Positions 17,221 through 26,323 of a stretch of 64,000 nucleotides of DNA are shown here, piece by piece. Origin of the DNA: Azospirillum picis (GTDB taxonomy: Bacteria; Pseudomonadota; Alphaproteobacteria; Azospirillales; Azospirillaceae); contig NZ_JAGINO010000012.1 of the NCBI RefSeq assembly GCF_017876115.1, positions 122,554 through 186,553 on the forward strand, written 5' to 3'. Under the pieces are notes generated by a model. That model saw only the letters and a program-made list of their open reading frames with translations, did not search any database and was not told the DNA's origin. The position numbers and the translations under genes were made by a program. Within the stretch, counting starts at the first letter, position 1. Every line of letters begins with the position of its first letter.

Positions 17221-17424
17221 TCAGTTGCGGCTGCCCTCCGGCCGGGTATTGCCCTTGCCGTAGCCGGCCTCTCGGGCTTCCTTGCCCTTGGCCTTGTTGT
17301 CGGCAGTCTCCGCGCCGGCCTCGCGGGCGTGGGTGGCATGCGCGCCGGTGCCGGCCGACTGCTGGTCACCCTGGTTCGCCGGCTTGATGCCGTCGGGATT
17401 CCTGTTCTTCTTGCCGTCGCTCAT
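17221..17424 (-). CDS. Small hydrophilic protein, unknown function (candidate stress protein)
   Basis: 67 residues from ATG 17424, preceded by GGAGG. The product is very polar and glycine/alanine/lysine-rich (for example NNP-like start KKNRNPDGIKPANQGDQQ, and AKGKEAREAGYGKGN), with no hydrophobic core, so it is probably disordered. No family is recognised with certainty. A GGAAC-N17-GTT sequence upstream resembles the alphaproteobacterial general stress sigma factor (EcfG) promoter, which would make this a stress-induced small protein. Codon use and the spaced ribosome-binding site support it being real. Confidence 0.65.
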   Translation of the reverse strand: MSDGKKNRNPDGIKPANQGDQQSAGTGAHATHAREAGAETADNKAKGKEAREAGYGKGNTRPEGSRN

Positions 17425-17479
17425 GGAACGCCTCCTTGGGGCGAGGGAAAAGGGGTAAGGCGAATGGGAACTCCTTTTC

Positions 17480-17504
17480 AACCTCGTCCGCGCTTCAGGG
17501 TTCC
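17480..17504 (-). promoter_or_regulatory. Candidate EcfG (general stress sigma) promoter
   Basis: On the − strand GGAAC (17504-17500) is followed after 17 bp by GTT (17482-17480), matching the GGAAC-N16/17-(C)GTT consensus of alphaproteobacterial EcfG promoters. The predicted transcript start lies about 45-50 nt before the small protein's ATG. The base before GTT is G, not the usual C. Confidence 0.5.
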
Positions 17505-17556
17505 AGTCCTTTCAGCCCCCGGCTCGCGCGTCCTTTCGCTGACGCCCTCCCTCCGC

Positions 17557-19020
17557 TCAAGCCTGGATGCCGGCGGGGGTGCGCAGCACTTCCTGGATTT
17601 CACCGGAAAGCTGGTCGGCCACCGGTCCGACGATGACCTGCACCGAATTGGCGGACGGCTTCACCACGCCGCGGGCGCCGAGCCGCTTCAGCTCCGCCTC
17701 GTCGACGCGGCCGGCGTCGGCGACGCTGAGCCGCAGACGGGTGGTGCAGGCCTCGACCGAGCGCAGGTTGCCGGCCCCGCCCAGGGCGGCGACATAGGCG
17801 GCGGCCCGGCTGTCGGCGGGGGATACCGATGGGGCGGCCGCCATCGCCGGCCGCAGTCCGGCCGCTGCGGGCTCGGCCTGGCCGGCCGGCAGGGTCATGT
17901 CGTCGCGGCCCAGCGTCTTCAGGTCGAAGCGGCGGATGGCGAAGCGGAACAGGCCGTAGTAGACGGCGAAATAGACCGCGCCCACCGGCAGCAGCAGGAT
18001 CGGGTTGGTCGCCTTGCCGTAATTCAGCACATAGTCGAACAGGCCGGCGGAGAAACCGAATCCGAGCTTCACGTTCAGCGCATCCATCAGCACCATCGAC
18101 AGGCCGGTCAGCAGCGCGTGGACGGCGAAGAGCACCGGGGCCAGGAACATGAAGGCGAACTCGACCGGCTCGGTGACCCCGGTCAGGAAGGCGGTCAGCG
18201 CCATCGACAGCAGCACGCCGCCGACCGCCGCCCGGTTCTGCGGCTTGGCGGTGTGGTACATCGCAAGACAGGCGGCGGGCAGGCCGAACATCATCACCGG
18301 GAAGAAGCCGGCCATGAAGGCGCCGGCCGTGGGATCGCCCTTGAAGAAGCGGTTCAGGTCGCCGGTCACGCCCTGATAGTCCCCCAGCAGGAACCAGGCG
18401 ATGTTGTTGATGATGTGGTGCAGGCCGGTGATGATCAGCACCCGGTTCAGCACGCCGTAGAGGAAGAGCCCGAGCTTGCCCAGCCCCAGCACGCCGGTGG
18501 TCAGCGCGCTCAGCCCGGCATCGACCGCGGGCCAGCCATAGCCGAACAGCACCGCAATTCCGAGCGCCGCCAGCCCGGTCACGATCGGGACGAAGCGCCG
18601 CCCGCCGAAGAAGGCGAGATAGTCCGGCAGCTTGATGTCCTTGTACCGGTTGTAGAGCTGCCCGGCGATGATGCCGATCAGGATGCCGACCGGGATGCTG
18701 ATGCGGCTCGACATCTTCGCGACCATGTCCGGGGCGACGCCGCTCAGCACCACCGCCCCTTTCACGGCGACGAAATAGCCGACGGCGCCGGCCAGCCCGG
18801 CGGCGCCGTGATTCTCGCGCGCGAAGCCGATGGCGATGCCGACGGCGAACAGGACGCCGAGATTTGAGAAGACCGCGTCGCCGGCAGCGGCGATGAAGGC
18901 GATGTTCAGCAGGTCGGGCTGGCCGATGCGCAGCAGCAGGCCGGCGATCGGCAGCACGGCGATCGGCAGCATCAGCGCCCGCCCGAGCCTCTGGACGCCC
19001 GAGAAACGGTCGGTGGACAT
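17557..19020 (-). CDS. PTS permease EIICB, glucose/N-acetylglucosamine superfamily
   Basis: 487 residues: an EIIC membrane domain (1-~375, with GLHHIINNIAWF and GVTEPVEFAFMFLAPVLF) followed by an EIIB domain whose phosphorylated Cys is C425 (SVEACTTRLRL). There is no EIIA domain, so phosphate must come from the EIIA of the fusion at 26324. The gene follows murQ on the same strand (116 bp apart), which suggests MurNAc as the sugar, as with E. coli MurP; the domain order is NagE-like, so GlcNAc or glucosamine remain possible. Confidence 0.9.
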   Translation of the reverse strand: MSTDRFSGVQRLGRALMLPIAVLPIAGLLLRIGQPDLLNIAFIAAAGDAVFSNLGVLFAVGIAIGFARENHGAAGLAGAVGYFVAVKGAVVLSGVAPDMVAKMSSRISIPVGILIGIIAGQLYNRYKDIKLPDYLAFFGGRRFVPIVTGLAALGIAVLFGYGWPAVDAGLSALTTGVLGLGKLGLFLYGVLNRVLIITGLHHIINNIAWFLLGDYQGVTGDLNRFFKGDPTAGAFMAGFFPVMMFGLPAACLAMYHTAKPQNRAAVGGVLLSMALTAFLTGVTEPVEFAFMFLAPVLFAVHALLTGLSMVLMDALNVKLGFGFSAGLFDYVLNYGKATNPILLLPVGAVYFAVYYGLFRFAIRRFDLKTLGRDDMTLPAGQAEPAAAGLRPAMAAAPSVSPADSRAAAYVAALGGAGNLRSVEACTTRLRLSVADAGRVDEAELKRLGARGVVKPSANSVQVIVGPVADQLSGEIQEVLRTPAGIQA

Positions 19021-19136
19021 TCGGACCTCTCCCCATGCAGCGGGCCGGGCCCCAGGGTCCCTGGCCTCCGTGTGGTCTGTCGCCGGGACGCCCCCGCAGC
19101 TCCGTGAAGGCGCGCCCCCGCGAGATTCCGCCCCCG

Positions 19137-20051
19137 TCAGAGGGAAGGTGGACGGTTCTGTGCGGCTCCGGCGCGTTCCATCGCGCGGCGCAGGCTGCCG
19201 CCGGTCTCCGCCAGGATGCGGTCGATCTCGGCGCTTTCCACGCCGCCGAGCCCGAGCACGGCGCGGCGGACGTCGCCGTAGCGCTCCAGCGCCGCCACCG
19301 CGGCCGGCTCGCCGACCCCGGCGATGCGCGCGACCATGGCGGCGCAGCGCCGGCGGAGCTTCGCATTCTCCGGCCGGACATTGATCATCATGTTGTCGTA
19401 GACCGAACCGAGCGCCGTCATGACGCCGGTCGAGAACAGGTTCAGCACCACCTTCTGCGCGGTCCCCGCCCCCAGCCGCGTAGAGCCGGCGATCACCTCC
19501 GGGCCGGTCAGGGTAAGGATCGGATGCTCCGCCGCCTCCAGCAGCGGCGCCCCGGCAACGCTCCCCACCGCGAGCGTCAGGGCGCCCCGTTCCCGCGCCG
19601 CCCGCAGCACGCCGACGGTGTAGGCGCTGGCGCCACTGGCCGACACGCCGACGACCACATCCTCCGGCCCGGCACCGGTCCGGACGAGATCGGCACGCCC
19701 CGCCGCCTCGTCATCCTCGGCGGCGCCGGCCAGCCCGCGGGACAGGTCGAGCCCGCCGGCGATCAGCAGGACCAGGCGGTCCGCCGGCCAGTCGAAGGTC
19801 GGTCCGAGATCGAGCGCATCGAGCGCCGCGACCATCCCGGACGAACCGGCGCCGGCATAGATCAGCCGGCCCGACCCGGTGGACAATCGGGCCGCCGCCG
19901 CTTCGGTCGCAGCGGCCAGGGCGGGCAGGACCGGCGCGCAGGCGGCGAGCGCCCGCGTCTGACCCTCCCACAATGCCGTCAACAGCTCCCCGGCCGGCCA
20001 GACGTCCAGCCGACGATACCGGTGCGCCGCCTCCTCCGTACCGCCCGCCAT
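19137..20051 (-). CDS. murQ: N-acetylmuramic acid 6-phosphate etherase (MurQ-like)
   Basis: 304 residues, near E. coli MurQ (298). SIS-fold features: YAGAGSSGMVAALDALDLGP (sugar-phosphate loop), SASGASAYTVGVLRAA, GSTRLGAGTAQKVVLNLFST and the C-terminal helix MMINVRPENAKLRRR. MurQ removes the D-lactyl ether of MurNAc-6-phosphate, yielding GlcNAc-6-phosphate and lactate in the cytoplasm. The loop (GAGSSG) differs slightly from the common GAGTSGR form, so a related etherase specificity is possible. Divergent from the GntR/UTRA gene. Confidence 0.85.
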   Translation of the reverse strand: MAGGTEEAAHRYRRLDVWPAGELLTALWEGQTRALAACAPVLPALAAATEAAAARLSTGSGRLIYAGAGSSGMVAALDALDLGPTFDWPADRLVLLIAGGLDLSRGLAGAAEDDEAAGRADLVRTGAGPEDVVVGVSASGASAYTVGVLRAARERGALTLAVGSVAGAPLLEAAEHPILTLTGPEVIAGSTRLGAGTAQKVVLNLFSTGVMTALGSVYDNMMINVRPENAKLRRRCAAMVARIAGVGEPAAVAALERYGDVRRAVLGLGGVESAEIDRILAETGGSLRRAMERAGAAQNRPPSL

Positions 20052-20086
20052 TTCCCGCTCCCGGCCAGTCGCCTGCTCGGATGATG

Positions 20087-20101
20087 CTGGTATTAGATTG
20101 G
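20087..20101. promoter_or_regulatory. Candidate NagR/DasR-type half-site in murQ/nagR intergenic region
   Basis: CTGGTATTAGATTGG resembles the TGGTATAGACCA-type operators of UTRA-family GntR regulators. A second related sequence, AATGGTATTATG, lies at 20243-20254, and further ones upstream of the SIS gene. Weakly conserved, so low confidence. Confidence 0.35.
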
Positions 20102-20280
20102 ACTATGTACGAAGCTTACCAAAACGCTGCCGTCACGCAACCGCAAACTGGTTGTATGGCGTTTAAGGCCAAACGATCGGAGAGGATGTCGACCGAAGGC
20201 GGCGTGCAGCCGGACATCGGTCCTGTTGCCGGGTGGCCTTTCAATGGTATTATGTTTCTCCGGAACTGGAGGGGTTGCCG

Positions 20281-21036
20281 ATGTCCACAGCCGCCGCGGC
20301 CCGTTTCGATCCGACCGCGCTGTCCGACGCCCTGCCGCTGCCGCTCTATCTCCAGTTGGCGCGGCACCTGCGCGGCCTGATCGTCGAGGGGCGACTGACC
20401 GACCAGGATGCCCTGCCGGGCGAACGCGAACTGGCGGAAGCCTTCGGCGTGTCGCGGGTCACCGTGCGCAAGGCCCTGCGCGAACTGATCGCGGAAGGGC
20501 TGCTGTACCAGCGCCAAGGCGCCGGCACCTTCGTCAACCGCAGCCCGCATGTGGAGCAGCGGCTGTCGACCCTGACCAGCTTCACCGAGGACATCGGTGC
20601 CCGCGGGCTCAAGCCGGCGTCGCATTGGCTCGGCCGGTCGGTCGCCGCGGCGACACCGGACGAGGCGATGGCGCTCGGGCTGCGGCCGGGCGCGGAAGTG
20701 GTGCGGCTGCACCGCCTGCGGCTGGCCGACGGGACGCCGCTGGCGATCGAACTGAGCGCCCTGCCCGCCGCCATCCTCCCGGATCCCGGCCTGGTCCAGG
20801 GGTCGCTCTACGAGACGCTGCGCCGCCTCGGCCATCCGCCCTTCCGCGCCCTGCAGAGGCTGTCAGCCATTCGCCTGCCGACGGACCAGGCCGCGTTGCT
20901 GGGGGTTCCCGACGGCGCCCCGGCTCTTTACATTGAGCGCCGCACCTTCCTGGAAAACGGAAGCCCACTGGAGTTCGTCCGTTCCCACTATCGCGGCGAC
21001 TCCTATGACTTCGTGGTGGAGCTGTCGCTCGTCTGA
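20281..21036 (+). CDS. GntR-family regulator with UTRA domain (NagR-like)
   Basis: 251 residues from ATG 20281, preceded by GGAGGGG. Winged helix (LARHLRGLIVEGRLTDQD, GERELAEAFGVSRVTVRKAL) plus a C-terminal UTRA chorismate-lyase fold (LSTLTSFTEDIGARG, SALPAAILPDPGLVQGSLYE). UTRA regulators commonly sense phosphosugars; in the amino-sugar setting GlcN-6-phosphate or GlcNAc-6-phosphate is likely. It leads a short unit with the HAD phosphatase and is divergent from murQ. Confidence 0.9.
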   Translation: MSTAAAARFDPTALSDALPLPLYLQLARHLRGLIVEGRLTDQDALPGERELAEAFGVSRVTVRKALRELIAEGLLYQRQGAGTFVNRSPHVEQRLSTLTSFTEDIGARGLKPASHWLGRSVAAATPDEAMALGLRPGAEVVRLHRLRLADGTPLAIELSALPAAILPDPGLVQGSLYETLRRLGHPPFRALQRLSAIRLPTDQAALLGVPDGAPALYIERRTFLENGSPLEFVRSHYRGDSYDFVVELSLV

Positions 21037-21081
21037 TACCCCTCCCCCATTCCCGCCGAGACATTCCTGCGAGAGCGCGCG

Positions 21082-21750
21082 ATGAAGCCTGCCCTTGATG
21101 CCCCGTTCCGTGTCCAGGCGATCCTGTTCGACATGGACGGAACCCTGATCGACACCAAAGGTCCGGTCGAGCGCGCCTGGCGCGGCTGGGCCGCCCATCA
21201 CGGCCTCGACCCCGACGCCATCCTGGCGGTCGCCCACGGCCGCCGCACCCTGGAGACGGTGCGCCGCTTCGCCCCTGCCGGCCTCGACATCGAGGAGGAG
21301 GTGCGGCTGCTCGAGCAGCGCTACACCAACGACACCGACGGCGTCTTCGCCGTGCGCGGCGCGCTGGACCTGCTGCAGGCGCTGCCGCGGCGGCGCTGGG
21401 CGGTGGTCACCTCGGCGCCGCACGCGATGGCCGAGCTGCGCCTCCGCCAAGCCGGCCTGCCGCTGCCCGACCTGCTGATCGGCGGCGACGAGGTCAGCCA
21501 CGGCAAGCCGGACCCGGAAGGCTACCGCAAGGCCGCCCTGGCGCTGGGTTTCGACCCGCGCGACACCCTGGTGTTCGAGGACGCCCCGCCGGGCCTGGAC
21601 GCCGGCCATGCCGCCGGGGCCGCCGTCATCGCGCTGACCACCACGCTGCGCCCGGACGAGTTGCCCGGTAACCTGTGCCTGCCCGACTTGACGGCCGTGC
21701 GGGTGCGGGTCGACGGGGACGGGCTGGAGGTGGTGGCGACCACGGAATGA
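21082..21750 (+). CDS. HAD-superfamily sugar-phosphatase-like hydrolase
   Basis: 222 residues with the four HAD motifs: DMDGTLID (nucleophile Asp), TSAPHAMAELRL, the Lys in HGKPDPEGYRKA, and VFEDAPPGLDAG. This is the Gph/YcjU/β-PGM branch with a helical cap between motifs I and II. Members dephosphorylate small sugar phosphates or act as phosphomutases. It is 45 bp downstream of the UTRA regulator, so it probably acts on an amino-sugar phosphate, possibly to relieve sugar-phosphate stress. Confidence 0.82.
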   Translation: MKPALDAPFRVQAILFDMDGTLIDTKGPVERAWRGWAAHHGLDPDAILAVAHGRRTLETVRRFAPAGLDIEEEVRLLEQRYTNDTDGVFAVRGALDLLQALPRRRWAVVTSAPHAMAELRLRQAGLPLPDLLIGGDEVSHGKPDPEGYRKAALALGFDPRDTLVFEDAPPGLDAGHAAGAAVIALTTTLRPDELPGNLCLPDLTAVRVRVDGDGLEVVATTE

Positions 21751-21806
21751 CGGGGCGTGCATCGACCGCATGAGCGCCGGCCGCTCCGCCGCCCGTCCAT
21801 TCCCCG

Positions 21807-22976
21807 TCAGCTCCCGTCGGCCGCCCGCCATTCCCCATCCACCCAGGTGCCGCGCACCGTCAGGTCGGACCGCAGCAGCACGAGGTCGGCCCGCCAGCCG
21901 GGAGCGATGCGGCCGCGCTCGCCGGCCATGCCGAGGAACTCCGCCGGATAGAGCGAGGCCATGCGCAGGCACTCCTCCAGCGGCAGGCCGATCAGCCGGG
22001 CGGCGTTGCGCACCGCCGCCGCCATGTCGAGGTCGGCACCGGCCAGCGTGCCGTCGGCCAGCACCAGCCGGCCGTCGCGGCGATAGATGGTGCGGCCGTT
22101 CAGCTCGAAGCTGGCGGCGTCGGTGCCGGTCGGCGGCATGGCGTCGGTCACCAGCATCATCCGGCCGCGCGGCCGGGCGGCCAGGGCGGCGCGCATCATC
22201 ATCGGATGGACATGGTGGCCGTCGGCGATCAGCCCGCACCAGGGGCGCCCGTCGGCCAGCGCCGCGCCGGCCGGTCCGGGCTGGCGGTTGGCGATGCCGG
22301 GCATGGCGTTGTAGAGGTGGGTGACCCCACGCACGCCGAGGTCGAAGGCCTCCGCCACCCGCTCGGCAGCGGCCATGGTGTGGCCGACCGACAGGATGAT
22401 TCCGGCGGCCAGCAGCCGCGACATGGCGGCGTCCTCCACGCATTCCGGCGCCAGCGTCAGCAGCACCCGCCCTCCGGCCAGGCGCGCCGGCAGGCCGCAG
22501 AGGAACTCCAGATCCGCCGCGTCCGGTGCCCGGACGAAGCGCGGGTCGTGGGCACCGACCCGCTGCGGACTGATGAAAGGCCCTTCGAAATGGATGCCGA
22601 GCACGCCGCCGCCCGGTTGCGCCACCGCATTCACCGCCGCCTCGGCGGCGGCCCGGTGGCAGTCGGGGGTGTCGGTGATGATGGTCGGCAGCAGGCCGGT
22701 GGTGCCGAAGCGCCGATGCGCCGCCGCGATGGCAAGCGCCGCCTCGGCGGTCGGCCGCTCGTTGAACAGCACGCCGCCGCCGCCGTTCACCTGGACGTCC
22801 AGGAAGCCGGGCGCAAGCAGGTCGCCAGCCTCCAGCGCCACCGTCCGCTCCACCGCGGGCGGGATCCGTCCCGGAGCGACGATGTCGGCGATGCGGCCGT
22901 CCTCGACCAGCAGGCCGCGGCCGTCGAGGATGGTCTCGCCCGTGAAGATCCGGGCGCCTGTCAGGAGCTGTCGCAT
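21807..22976 (-). CDS. nagA: N-acetylglucosamine-6-phosphate deacetylase
   Basis: 389 residues, close to E. coli NagA (382). Amidohydrolase motifs: DVQVNGGGG, HFEGPFISPQRVGAHDPRF, SVGHTMAAAE, THLYNAMPG and the catalytic Asp in LVTDAMPPTG. It deacetylates GlcNAc-6-phosphate to GlcN-6-phosphate. Its ATG overlaps the stop codon of the SIS deaminase (TGATG), so the two are translated together. The HLYNAM segment (usually HLFNAM) is a conservative change. Confidence 0.95.
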   Translation of the reverse strand: MRQLLTGARIFTGETILDGRGLLVEDGRIADIVAPGRIPPAVERTVALEAGDLLAPGFLDVQVNGGGGVLFNERPTAEAALAIAAAHRRFGTTGLLPTIITDTPDCHRAAAEAAVNAVAQPGGGVLGIHFEGPFISPQRVGAHDPRFVRAPDAADLEFLCGLPARLAGGRVLLTLAPECVEDAAMSRLLAAGIILSVGHTMAAAERVAEAFDLGVRGVTHLYNAMPGIANRQPGPAGAALADGRPWCGLIADGHHVHPMMMRAALAARPRGRMMLVTDAMPPTGTDAASFELNGRTIYRRDGRLVLADGTLAGADLDMAAAVRNAARLIGLPLEECLRMASLYPAEFLGMAGERGRIAPGWRADLVLLRSDLTVRGTWVDGEWRAADGS

Positions 22977-24022
22977 CAGACGGTCTTCGTCACTTTTGCA
23001 AGGTTCGGCGGGTTGTCGGGATCAAGGCCGCGCGCCAACGCCAGGTCATAGACCGCGCCGTAGAAGCTCTGCAAGGCGGCCAGCGGCGCCGCCTCCGGTG
23101 CCAATCCCGGCAGGGCCGGGAGCGCCACGGTCCCGTGCAGGCCCGTCTCGGTGGTGGCGACGGCAGCGCCGAGCCCGACGATGCGCTCCACCACGGCACG
23201 GGTGTGCGGCTCGGCCGCGTCGGCCTGGGTCAGGGCCAGGACCGGGAAACCGGGGCCGACCAGCGCCAGCGGGCCATGCACCACCTCGGCGGCGCTGAAC
23301 GCCTCGGCATGCAGGCGGCAGGTCTCCTTGAACTTCAGCGCCATCTCCAGCGCCGCGCCGAAACCGACGCCGCGCCCCAGCACATAGAGGTTCGTCGCGC
23401 CGGCGAGCGGCATCAGCGCCGGCCGCCAGTCGAGCGCCGCCGCCCGTTCCAGCGTCTGCGGCAGGTCGGCCAGCGTCGCGGCCAAGCCGGCATCCTGCTG
23501 CCAGTGGACGACCAGTTGCAGGTAGGCGGCCAGCGAGGCGATGCAGGATTTGGTGGCGGCGACGCTGCGCTCCGGCCCGGCCGACAGCGGCAGGCAATGG
23601 TCGCAGAGCGCAGCAAGCGGTGTTTCCCCGGCATTGACGAAGCCGACCACCAGGGCGCCGCCGGCCTTTGCCGCCTCCACCAGGCGCAGCAGGTCCGGGC
23701 TGCGCCCCGACTGGGACACCGCGATGAACAGCGCCCCCTCCAGGTTCAAATGGCCGCCATAGACCGAGGCGACGGACGGGCCGATCGAGGCCACCGCCAA
23801 GCCAAGCCTTGTCTCGATCAGGTACTTGCCATAGGCGGAGGCATGGTCGGAACTGCCGCGGGCGCAGGTCACCACGAAGCGTGGGGGATGACGGCGAAGC
23901 CGCTCGCCCAGCGCCGCGAAATCGGCGCCGTTGCGCTGGATCTGCCGGGCCACCGCGGCGGGCGCCTCGGCCGCTTCCAACGCCATCAGGGGAACGGTCG
24001 GGTGCGGCTGCGGATCGGGCAT
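22976..24022 (-). CDS. SIS-domain glucosamine-6-phosphate deaminase (GlmS-like, NagB-II type)
   Basis: 348 residues from ATG 24022 with two SIS domains: CARGSSDHASAYGKYLIE, IAVSQSGRSPDLLRL and the C-terminal SIS core (LGRGVGFGAALEMALKFKETC, HGPLALV). It resembles the isomerase half of GlmS without the glutaminase domain, as in archaeal and alphaproteobacterial NagB-II deaminases. It probably converts GlcN-6-phosphate to fructose-6-phosphate plus ammonia. No classical NagB is present in this window, which supports the role. The upstream open frame runs through the PTS gene's antisense and is not a fusion. Confidence 0.9.
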   Translation of the reverse strand: MPDPQPHPTVPLMALEAAEAPAAVARQIQRNGADFAALGERLRRHPPRFVVTCARGSSDHASAYGKYLIETRLGLAVASIGPSVASVYGGHLNLEGALFIAVSQSGRSPDLLRLVEAAKAGGALVVGFVNAGETPLAALCDHCLPLSAGPERSVAATKSCIASLAAYLQLVVHWQQDAGLAATLADLPQTLERAAALDWRPALMPLAGATNLYVLGRGVGFGAALEMALKFKETCRLHAEAFSAAEVVHGPLALVGPGFPVLALTQADAAEPHTRAVVERIVGLGAAVATTETGLHGTVALPALPGLAPEAAPLAALQSFYGAVYDLALARGLDPDNPPNLAKVTKTV

Positions 24023-24043
24023 GACACTGCTCGCGGAGTGGAG

Positions 24044-24059
24044 AGCGATAGATACCAAT
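24044..24059 (-). promoter_or_regulatory. Candidate NagR/DasR-type operator upstream of the SIS-nagA unit
   Basis: Read on the − strand this is ATTGGTATCTATCGCT, close to the ATTGGTATAGATC form reported for NagR-type sites of UTRA regulators. It lies 22-37 bp upstream of the SIS gene start. A second TGGTAT core (ACTGGTATCAG on the − strand, about 24150-24160) is further upstream. Confidence 0.4.
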
Positions 24060-24103
24060 GTAAGACCTCCAGGCTCCGGACGCCAGCAAACAATGGTAAA
24101 ACG

Positions 24104-24139
24104 TCGAAAGGCGCGGCCGTAACCGACCACGCCTTTCGA
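24104..24139 (-). terminator. Intrinsic-like terminator after the EIICBB gene
   Basis: On the − strand TCGAAAGGCG (24139-24130 side) pairs exactly with CGCCTTTCGA (24113-24104), loop 16 nt, and is followed by TTTT (24101-24098). It would end the PTS transcript before the SIS-nagA promoter. Confidence 0.6.
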
Positions 24140-24174
24140 TAACGCCAGTCTGATACCAGTCGGGAGAGGGTTCG

Positions 24175-25992
<1,818 letters not shown>

Positions 25993-26323
25993 GGCGGATC
26001 TCCCGCAATTTGCCCGGCGGCGGTTCCGTCGCCGCCCTTGACGGGAATACAGCCCGACCCTGTCGCAGGTTGCAAGACATGGACGACAGATTTGGCCGGC
26101 GGGACTTGCGGCTTATCCCCAAAGCGCCACCGGGGGCGCGGATTGGCCGCAGGTCCCCGCCTTTTCCCGACAGGATCTTCGGTTAATCTATATCGCGAAT
26201 TGCGCTTGAACCATGCGGCGTCTGCGCACATACGCTGCAATGCGGCAGCCATGAGACGATCGCGTCCGTTGGACGGCCGCGACGCCACCGGGCCCAAACC
26301 GCCAGGAATGAGGACCAGCAATC
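25993..26323. promoter_or_regulatory. Intergenic promoter region between the two divergent PTS genes
   Basis: 331 bp without a gene. On the − strand TTGCAA (26075-26070), 18 bp, then TGTATT (26051-26046) is a plausible σ70 promoter for the EIICBB gene. For the + strand gene no convincing promoter is assigned; the least GC-rich part is 26180-26210. I saw no clear NagR-type site here. Confidence 0.4.

Noticed and set aside
19021..19136. CCAGGG-T-CCCTGG palindrome between the EIICB and murQ genes
   Set aside because: Short, GC-rich and not repeated elsewhere in the area; not enough to call an operator or terminator.
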